DNA of 12,067 bases from Thermoleophilaceae bacterium (GTDB lineage: Bacteria; Actinomycetota; Thermoleophilia; Solirubrobacterales; Thermoleophilaceae): contig JACCSF010000085.1 of the NCBI GenBank assembly GCA_013813135.1, forward strand, positions 1 through 12,067, given 5' to 3'. Positions 6,401-12,067 of the stretch are shown one piece after another. The stretch's first letter is position 1. Each line of letters begins with the position of its first letter. A program made the position numbers and the translations under genes. Under the pieces are notes generated by a model. It was not told where the DNA came from. It ran no database searches and saw only the letters and a program-made list of their open reading frames with translations.

Positions 6401-7761
6401 GCGAGCGCTGCGATCACCGCGGCCGCCGCGCGGCGCGCGTCGTCATCGGTCAGGGTGCGGGGGTCGAGCAGGAGTAGCCCGTCGAGCGCCCTGGCGAGAA
6501 GGGGCGGCGTGCCGATACGCAACCGCCGCGCCAGCTCGTCCAGTGCATGCGGTGTCGGGTCCACGGCGCAGGCCGGTCCGGTCAGCTCGAGCAAAGGCAG
6601 GGCTCCGCCACCCACCTTGGCGGCGGCCTCGACGAGCCGGGCGGTCCCGCCCGCTTCGCTGATCTGGTCGCACATCAACTGCGCGCGCTCGCGGAGGTCC
6701 TCCGCGTTCGCGGTCAGCATCCGCAGCACGGGAATCTCGCTTGCGGCGAGCGCAGGGTCTCGGTAGAGGGTCAGCGTGGCCGCGAGGGCGGCCAGCGTCA
6801 GCTTGTCGATCCGCAACGCCCTGGCCAGGGGATGTGAGCGGCAAGCTTCGATCGCCTTGCGGCTGCCGACCATGATCCCGGCCTGCGGCCCGCCGAGCAG
6901 CTTGTCGCCCGAGAAGCAGGTGACGGCGGCGCCCGCAGCAACCGTCGCCGTGACAAGGGGCTCGGAGCTCAGCTCCGGAATCCACCCGGCGAGGCGGCCG
7001 GACCCGAGGTCGGCGATCACGGGCACGCCGAGTCGGCACAGCTCCTCGATGGGCACCTCCTCCACGAATCCGACCACGCGAAAGTTCGATGGATGCGCCC
7101 ACAGCAGAGCGCCCGTGTCCGCGTCTATGGCACCCCGGTAGTCATCGAGGCGCGTACGGTTCGTCGTGCCGACCTCCACGAGTCTCGCGCCCGACTGTCC
7201 CACGACCTCGGGGATGCGGAACGAGCCACCGATCTCGATGAGCTGACCACGCGAGATCACCACCTCGCGGCCGGCGGACAGGGCGCTGGTGGCGAGCAGC
7301 ACCGCTGCCGCGCAGTTGTTCACGACCAACGCCGCGTCGGCACCTGTGAGCTCGCGCAGCAGCTCCTCGACGTGGTCCTGACGCGAGCCGCGCGTTCCGC
7401 CGCTGAGGTCGTACTCAAGGTCCGAGTAGCCAACCCCCGCCTCCGCCACGGCGCGCATCGCGCGCTCGGCCAGTGGGGCTCGGCCGAGATTGGTATGGAC
7501 GATGACGCCAGTCGCGTTCAGCACCGGCCGAGGCCCCGACGAGAGGGCCCGCTTCGCGCGGGCGCGCGCGTCGCGTTCGAGGTCGCCCGGCGGCCGGCCC
7601 TCGCGGATCCGGTCGCGGCCCGCCTCGACCGCTTCTCGTGCAGCACGGACGGCCACGCCGTGCGACACTCCCTCGAGCGCCGCGGCAAGCTCGCTGACGG
7701 ACGGAAGCGAGCGCAGCTCCTGCGCATGGCTCTCGCTTGGGTGTGGTACCGACCGCTTCAC
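6397..7761 (-). CDS. selA: L-seryl-tRNA(Sec) selenium transferase
   Basis: SelA is a PLP enzyme that converts serine on tRNA(Sec) to selenocysteine using selenophosphate. The 454-residue length is close to the 463 of E. coli SelA. The PLP-binding lysine is Lys287 in SGDKLLGGPQAG (284-295). Other family segments are NATGVIVHTNLGRAPL (82-97), the RGSRQDHVEELL stretch (124-135), VNNCAAAVLL, and VEVGTTNRTRLDDY (195-208). The N-terminal domain SVSELAAALEG is the tRNA-recognition region typical of bacterial SelA. The start is GTG 7761 (reading GTG AAG CGG on the - strand); the ribosome site is weak and an internal start cannot be excluded. It is the first gene of a two-gene unit with selB, with which it overlaps by 4 nt. 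It is divergent from selD, with only 20 nt between the chosen starts. Confidence 0.95.
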   Translation of the reverse strand: MKRSVPHPSESHAQELRSLPSVSELAAALEGVSHGVAVRAAREAVEAGRDRIREGRPPGDLERDARARAKRALSSGPRPVLNATGVIVHTNLGRAPLAERAMRAVAEAGVGYSDLEYDLSGGTRGSRQDHVEELLRELTGADAALVVNNCAAAVLLATSALSAGREVVISRGQLIEIGGSFRIPEVVGQSGARLVEVGTTNRTRLDDYRGAIDADTGALLWAHPSNFRVVGFVEEVPIEELCRLGVPVIADLGSGRLAGWIPELSSEPLVTATVAAGAAVTCFSGDKLLGGPQAGIMVGSRKAIEACRSHPLARALRIDKLTLAALAATLTLYRDPALAASEIPVLRMLTANAEDLRERAQLMCDQISEAGGTARLVEAAAKVGGGALPLLELTGPACAVDPTPHALDELARRLRIGTPPLLARALDGLLLLDPRTLTDDDARRAAAAVIAALA

Positions 7762-7781
7762 CAGGCAGGACGTCCCAGTCG

Positions 7782-8804
7782 ATGATAAGCAAAAAGTCTT
7801 CGCCGAAGCTGATGACGCTTTCGCACGGCGCCGGCTGCGCGTGCAAACTTCCTGCTGCGGAGATTCACGCCCTGCTGGCCGAGCTCGGGCCGGCGGAAGA
7901 CCCCCGGGTCCTCGTGGGCAACGAGACCGCCGATGACGCGGCCGTCTACCAGCTCGACGGCGAGCGCGCCGTCGTCACGACTGCGGACTTCTTCACGCCG
8001 GTGCTGGACGACCCCTATGACTTTGGTCGCGTCGCCGCGGCGAACGCGCTCTCCGACGTCTACGCGATGGGGGCCACGCCGTTGGTCGCCCTGAACCTCG
8101 TGGCGTGGCCGCTCGAGTCGTTGGGGCGCGACGCCCTCCGCGACGTCCTGCGGGGTGGCGCGGACGTGGCCCGCGAAGCTGGCGTGGCGATCGTGGGCGG
8201 TCACTCGATCGACGATCCCGAGCCGAAGTACGGGCTGGCCGTGACCGGAGTGGTCGACCCTGGGCGGATCCTCCGAAACTCGACCGCGCTCGCGGGCCAC
8301 GACCTCTTTCTCACCAAGCCGATCGGCGCGGGCGTGGCGACCACCGCCCTGAAGCGCGGTATGGCCTCGCGTGAGCTCATGACGTCCGCGGTCGAGGTCA
8401 TGACGACGCTCAATCGTTCCGCCGCCGAGGCAGCGCACACCGTCGGCGCCAGCGCGGTCACGGACGTGACTGGTTTCGGCCTGCTCGGCCACCTGTACGA
8501 GCTGACCAACGCGAGTGGACTCTCAGCGCGCGTGAATGCCACGAGCGTGCCAATGCTTCCCGGCGTCCTTGACCTCGTCCGTGCCTCCGAGGCGACGATC
8601 GCCGGCGGCACCCGGCGCAACCGCCGGTGGCTGGAGCAGTTTGTCTCATGGGGGGCCGGGGTGGACGAACCCCACAGGTGGCTCCTCTGTGACGCGATGA
8701 CGTCCGGAGGGCTGTTGATGGCCGCCCCTCCCGATTCAGACGCGCCGGGCACGCGAATCGGAACGGTGGAGCCCGGCTTCCCGGGCGCCATCCGCGTCGA
8801 GTAG
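7782..8804 (+). CDS. selD: Selenide, water dikinase (selenophosphate synthetase), Cys form
   Basis: SelD makes selenophosphate, the selenium donor for SelA, from selenide and ATP. The 340-residue protein starts with the glycine-rich active-site motif SHGAGCACK; Cys19 is at the position that is Cys17 in E. coli and Sec in some species, and Lys22 is the conserved lysine. So this SelD does not itself need Sec. Further family motifs are DDAAVY, TTADFF, AANALSDVYAMGATP, VGGHSIDDPEPKYG, VTDVTGFGLLGH and, near the end, DAMTSGGLL. ATG 7782 is preferred because it gives a short N-terminus like E. coli SelD and has GGCAGGA about 11 nt upstream; ATG 7812 is a possible alternative. Codons upstream of 7782 lie inside selA. 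The TAG stop (8802-8804) sits 1 nt from the 3' end of the opposing tRNA-Sec gene. Confidence 0.95.
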   Translation: MISKKSSPKLMTLSHGAGCACKLPAAEIHALLAELGPAEDPRVLVGNETADDAAVYQLDGERAVVTTADFFTPVLDDPYDFGRVAAANALSDVYAMGATPLVALNLVAWPLESLGRDALRDVLRGGADVAREAGVAIVGGHSIDDPEPKYGLAVTGVVDPGRILRNSTALAGHDLFLTKPIGAGVATTALKRGMASRELMTSAVEVMTTLNRSAAEAAHTVGASAVTDVTGFGLLGHLYELTNASGLSARVNATSVPMLPGVLDLVRASEATIAGGTRRNRRWLEQFVSWGAGVDEPHRWLLCDAMTSGGLLMAAPPDSDAPGTRIGTVEPGFPGAIRVE

Positions 8805-8805
8805 G

Positions 8806-8898
8806 CGGAGCGGCGAAGGAATCGAACCTTCCAAGCGTGGGGCTGCCACGCCCTGCCGGCTTTGAAGGCCGGATGAGCCACCAGACCCCTACCGCCCC
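8806..8898 (-). tRNA. selC: tRNA-Sec, anticodon UCA
   Basis: The 93-nt - strand sequence folds as a bacterial tRNA(Sec). It has an 8-bp acceptor stem (8891-8898 with 8807-8814), discriminator G73 (8806) and a T-arm GAAGG-UUCGAUU-CCUUC, giving the 8/5 architecture typical of bacterial Sec tRNAs. The D-stem is GGGUC/GGCUC with a 4-nt loop UGGU. The anticodon stem is CCGGC/GCCGG with loop CUUCAAA, so the anticodon is UCA (complement of 8863-8865). The variable arm is long (GCGUGG/CCACGC, loop CAGCC, extendable by two G-U pairs). The 3' CCA is not encoded (G-CC-T). The third acceptor pair is G3:U70, an odd feature. No convincing promoter could be fixed in 8899-8988. SerRS would charge it with serine, SelA would convert it and SelB would deliver it. 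Confidence 0.95.
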
Positions 8899-8988
8899 GC
8901 ACCTAGCGTAGCTCCACGTCCCCGCAGAGCTTATGCAATACCGTCCCCAGGAGCCGCGGTGCAACCGACGCGAAGCTGAGGAGAATGA

Positions 8989-9210
8989 ATGAGGGCCAAG
9001 GAATGGATCGCCGGTTTCGCCGAGGCGCTAGGCACTGAGCCGCCCACCGCCGACGAGGTCAAAGCGATCCTCGATCTCGCCGCCGAGGCCGCCCACGCGT
9101 CCGAGCGAATCGCCGCTCCGGTGGCGTCCTGGCTCAGCGCAAAGGCAGGCCATTCGCTCGAGGAGTCGATCGCCCTCGCGCGGCGGGTCACCCAGGCCCC
9201 TGGGGCTTGA
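8989..9210 (+). CDS. Small DUF6457-type protein
   Basis: A 73-residue, mostly helical soluble protein. The pattern WIAGFAEALG, DEVKAILDLAAEAAHASERI and APVASWLSAKAG fits the small actinobacterial DUF6457 domain. From memory, this domain is often found near, or joined to, molybdopterin-guanine dinucleotide enzymes (MobA) and fdhD. Its position 78 nt before a molybdenum/tungsten formate dehydrogenase would suit a role in cofactor supply or enzyme maturation, but this is inferred from context. ATG 8989 has a good ribosome site, GAGGAG at 8978-8983, with 5 nt spacing. A candidate promoter for fdnG overlaps its stop codon, so the two genes may be transcribed both together and separately. Confidence 0.78.
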   Translation: MRAKEWIAGFAEALGTEPPTADEVKAILDLAAEAAHASERIAAPVASWLSAKAGHSLEESIALARRVTQAPGA

Positions 9211-9234
9211 GTCGCCCGGATCCGGGGATAGAAT
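9207..9234 (+). promoter_or_regulatory. Candidate housekeeping-type promoter for fdnG
   Basis: TTGAGT (9207-9212) and TAGAAT (9229-9234) are separated by 16 nt, close to the TTGACA/TATAAT consensus. A start of transcription near 9241 would give a leader of about 48 nt before GTG 9289. The -35 overlaps the stop codon of the preceding small gene. The match is by eye only. Confidence 0.4.
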
Positions 9235-9288
9235 TGCAGCGTCGTCCGGGCTGCGAGAGAGCACCCGGAAGCACTGAAGGGACGAGCG

Positions 9289-12067
9289 GTGACGGACTTC
9301 ACTCGACGCGACTTCATGAAGGTCAGTGCTGCGGGTGCAGCCGCTGTCGGCGTTTCGGCACTTGGCTTCGACGTGGCGGTGGCAGAGGCCCGTACGGTCA
9401 AGCAGGAGCTGCGCATCGAGGGCGCCAAGGTGTCCCACTCGATATGCCCCTACTGCGCGGTCGGCTGCTCGCTGCTTGCCTACACGCGCAAGAACGGCAA
9501 CGGCGTCGAGCTGCTGCAGATCGAGGGCGACCCGGACAGCCCCATCAACGAGGGGACGCTTTGCCCGAAGGGGGCGAGCGCGATGGAACTCGCCGTCTCG
9601 CGGCGGCGGCTCCAGCACCCGCTCTACCGTGCCCCCGGCGCCGGCGACTGGAAGCGAGTTTCCTGGGACTTCGCGCTCGACAGGCTCGCTCGCCACATCA
9701 AGGCCGCGCGCGACCGCACCTTCGTCGCCAAGGACGACGAGGGCAACGTCGTAAACCGCGCCGAGGGCCTCGCCTTCGCCGGCGGCGCCGCGTTTAGCAA
9801 CGAGGAGGGCTACCTCGCCGCCAAGCTGATGCGCGGGCTCGGCCTCGTCTACCTGGAGCAACAAGCCAGGGTTTGACACGGCCCCACGGTGGCCAGTTTG
9901 GCCGCCACGTTCGGAAGGGGGGCCATGACGAACCACTGGCGGGACATCAGGCACGCCGACCTGATCCTGATCAACGGCGGCAACCCCGCCGAGGCGCATC
10001 CGGTCGGCTTCCGCTGGTTCATGAAGGCGAAGGTCGAGCGCGGGGCCAAGATGATCCACGTCGACCCGCGCTTCACGCGCACTACCGCGGTCTCCGACAT
10101 CTACCTGCGAATCCGGACCGGCACCGACGCCGCCTTCTTCGGCGGCCTGATCAAGTACGTCCTCGAGAACAACCTCTTCCACGAGGAGTACGTGCGCGAG
10201 TACACGAACGCTGCCTTCGTCGTGGACAAGGGCTACTCGTTCAAGGACGGGATGTTCAACAGCTACGACCCCGAGACGCGTGAGTACGACCCCACGACCT
10301 GGAAGTACGAGACGGCAGGCGCCGGCTCGGGGCGCACCAAACAGTCCCCCGGCGGGCTCGGCCGCGGCGCGGGAGCCGCGACGGGACTGGCCGTCGAAAG
10401 CTCTGGCCCGAGCACGACCTTCGCGCGGCTCGACATCGACCACCCGCGCTCGGTGATGAACCTGATGCGCGAGCACTACTCGCGCTACACCCCGGAGATG
10501 GTGGAGCGCATCACGGGCATCCCTCGGCAGCAGTTCCTCGAGGTCGCCAAGCTCGTGGGCGAGATGGGCCGGCCCGACAAGGTGATGACGCAGGTCTACG
10601 CCGTCGGCCTCACCCACCACACCACCGGGTCGCAGATGATCCGCGCCGGTGCGGTGCTGCAGCTGCTGCTCGGCAACATCGGCCGGCCCGGCGGAGGGAT
10701 GAACGCCGAGCGCGGGCACGCGAACATCCAGGGCAACACCGACAACGCGATCTCGTGGGAGATCCTGCCCGGCTACCTCAAGGTGCCCGCGCCGGGCCAG
10801 CGCACCGTGGCCGACTACGTCGAGGAGAGCGCGACGAAGAAGGCCCACCCCAACTCGCTGAACTATTTCGGCGAGAACTACGGGAAGTTCCTCGTCAGCA
10901 CCCTCAAGGCGTGGTACGGGGACAAGGCTACGAAGGGCAACGAGTTCGCCTTCGACTACCTCCCGAAGCCCGCCGGGAACGCGTCCTGGATCACCATCTT
11001 CGATCAGGCGCTTCAGGGCAAGATGGAGGGCGTGATGCTGAGCGGGATGACCGCGTCCAGCATCGGGCCGGACTCGAACCAGGTACAGGAGGCGCTCGGC
11101 AAGCTGAAGTGGCTGTGCGTCATGGACTCCTTGCCGACCACCAGCTCGGAGTTCTGGCACGCCCCGGGCGTCGATCCGTCGAAGATCAAGACCGAGGTCT
11201 TCGCCCTGCCGGCCACGCACTGGATCGAGAAGGCCGGGTCGTTCACCAACAGCGGCCGCTGGGCGCAGTGGAAGGACCAGGTCCTGCCGCCGGAACACGA
11301 GTCACGGCACGACCACTGGATTCTGGCCGACCTCTTCCTGCGGGTGCGCGAGCTCTACCGCAGCGAGGGCGGGAAGTTCCCGGACCCGGTGATGGACCTC
11401 ACCTTCCCCTACCGCGATCCGGCCAAGCCCGACTTCGACGAGATCGCCAAGGAGGTCAACGGCAAGGACCTGAAGTCCGGCAAGCGACTCGAGACCTTCG
11501 CCGACCTCCTCGACGACGGCAGTACATCAGTGGGCAACTGGATCTACACAGGCTCGTATCCCGAGAGCGGCAACCAGATGCAACGCCGTAACGGCGTCCA
11601 GGACCCGAAGCGCAACGACCCCACGGGCATGGGCTTCTACCCGGAGTGGGCGTGGTCCTGGCCGCTGAACCGCCGCGTCCTGTACAACCGCGCCTCGGCC
11701 GACCCCAAAGGCAAGCCCTGGGACCCGAGCCGGCCGGGCATCCGCTGGGACCCGGCGCAGAAGCTCTGGGTGGGCGACGTGCCCGACTACGTGCCCGACG
11801 CGGACCCGCGCGACCCGGCGTCTCCGCTCCCGTTCATCATGACCGGCGAGGGCACCGGCCGCCTCTTCTCAAACGGGCTCGTGGACGGGCCGTTCCCCGA
11901 GCACTACGAGCCGGTCGAGTCGCCGATCGAGAACCCGTTGCACCCCGAGGTCTCGGCCTCGCCCGCGACGTTCTTCTACGACGAGGCGGCCGGCCGCCCC
12001 AACCGCTTCGGGACCGTCGACGAGTTCCCCTACGTCGCCACCAGCTACCGGCTCACCGAGCACGAGC
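9289..12067 (+). CDS. fdnG: Formate dehydrogenase-N/O alpha subunit, selenocysteine-containing (3' end beyond window)
   Basis: This is the catalytic subunit of a respiratory formate dehydrogenase, oxidising formate to CO2 outside the membrane with a bis-MGD Mo/W centre. The N-terminus carries a Tat signal, TRRDFMK (5-11), with a hydrophobic stretch to about residue 33. A [4Fe-4S] site follows (Cys53, Cys56, Cys60, Cys92). Codon 196 is in-frame TGA in the context QARV-Sec-HGPTVA, identical in layout to E. coli FdnG Sec196-His197. Continuity across it is strong: FGRGAMTNHWRDIRHAD, GGNPAEAHPVGF and VDPRFTRT follow directly. Later matches include RPGGGMNAERGHANIQG, AWSWPLNRRVLYNRAS and GPFPEHYEP. 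The frame is open to the edge (926 codons); FdnG is about 1015 residues, so roughly 90 are missing. GTG 9289 has AAGGGA 6 nt upstream. A Gly/Ser-rich loop at residues 344-379 looks longer than in E. coli. Partner beta and gamma subunits would be expected downstream. Confidence 0.96.
9874..9876 (+). other. UGA codon recoded as selenocysteine (Sec196)
   Basis: The TGA interrupts fdnG exactly at the catalytic Sec/Cys position of the family, followed by His-Gly-Pro-Thr-Val. Protein similarity continues in the same frame on both sides without any gap. All four Sec-decoding genes (selA, selB, selD, tRNA-Sec) are within 5 kb upstream. Stop-based gene calling would wrongly split the gene here into a 195-residue piece and a downstream piece starting near ATG 9925. 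Confidence 0.95.
9877..9924 (+). promoter_or_regulatory. Bacterial SECIS element in fdnG mRNA
   Basis: An upper stem pairs 9888-9894 with 9900-9906 (7 bp, one G-U) around the loop AGUUU (9895-9899), which contains the G-U that SelB is known to contact in the E. coli fdhF element. The upper stem begins 11 nt after the UGA, the same spacing I recall for E. coli fdhF. The intervening CACGGCCCCAC is nearly the same as the fdhF sequence there. A lower 6-bp helix can close it (9880-9885 with 9919-9924). The hairpin lies entirely within coding sequence for HGPTVASLAATFGRGA. Confidence 0.85.

Noticed and set aside
9874..9876. Reading the TGA as a true stop or a nonsense mutation making fdnG a pseudogene
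   Set aside because: It falls exactly on the family's Sec position, is followed by a SECIS hairpin at the right distance, and the Sec machinery is adjacent.
9028..11298. A 756-codon open frame on the - strand opposite fdnG
   Set aside because: It is His/Arg/Val/Leu-rich with no family motif and mirrors the codons of a clearly recognised gene. Long antisense frames are common at this GC content.
1..12067. CRISPR array, insertion sequence, transposase or integrase, attachment sites
   Set aside because: No regularly spaced repeats, no terminal inverted repeats flanking a transposase, and no recombinase-like protein were seen in either strand.

Overview
The window is very GC-rich and densely coded. 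Its genes look like those of a soil-type actinobacterium, most plausibly class Thermoleophilia (Solirubrobacterales or Gaiellales). That placement is inferred from gene types: a small acidic protein with RFSEG repeats, a DUF6457-type small protein, and an actinobacterial-style selenium-binding-protein remnant. No rRNA or other phylogenetic marker is present.

Left part (1-2766, + strand). The end of a PTS enzyme I gene (N-terminus outside the window) runs into pgsA, a phosphatidylglycerophosphate synthase. pgsA is joined by a GTGA stop/start overlap to an NAD(P)-dependent epimerase/reductase of the HpnA-like type. An 80-residue, acidic, disordered-looking protein follows, preceded by a hairpin and a stress-sigma-like GGGTAT element. 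The stretch 2834-3298 reads as one protein only if two compensating frameshifts are accepted, so I call it a degraded gene. A patatin-like hydrolase lies on the - strand (3314-4312). Next to it is an isolated C-terminal piece of a selenium-binding protein (SBP56/methanethiol oxidase family), which looks like a gene remnant.

Right part (4880-12067). This is a compact, apparently complete selenocysteine (Sec) decoding locus plus its client enzyme. selB and selA form a - strand pair with an ATGA overlap. selD runs divergently on the + strand. A tRNA-Sec gene with a UCA anticodon lies on the - strand, tail-to-tail with selD. After a small DUF6457-type gene comes a large Tat-exported, Fe-S and molybdenum/tungsten formate dehydrogenase alpha subunit of the FDH-N/O type. 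Its reading frame is interrupted by one UGA (9874-9876), exactly where the family carries its catalytic Sec. A bacterial SECIS hairpin begins 11 nt downstream, and the frame then stays open to the right edge.

Functionally, SelD would make selenophosphate, SelA would convert Ser-tRNA(Sec) to Sec-tRNA(Sec), and SelB would deliver it to the UGA of fdnG at the SECIS hairpin. The system itself is known. The unusual points are a G3:U70 wobble pair in the tRNA-Sec acceptor stem, a short SelB, the tail-to-tail packing of the tRNA against selD, and two gene remnants to the left of the selenium block.
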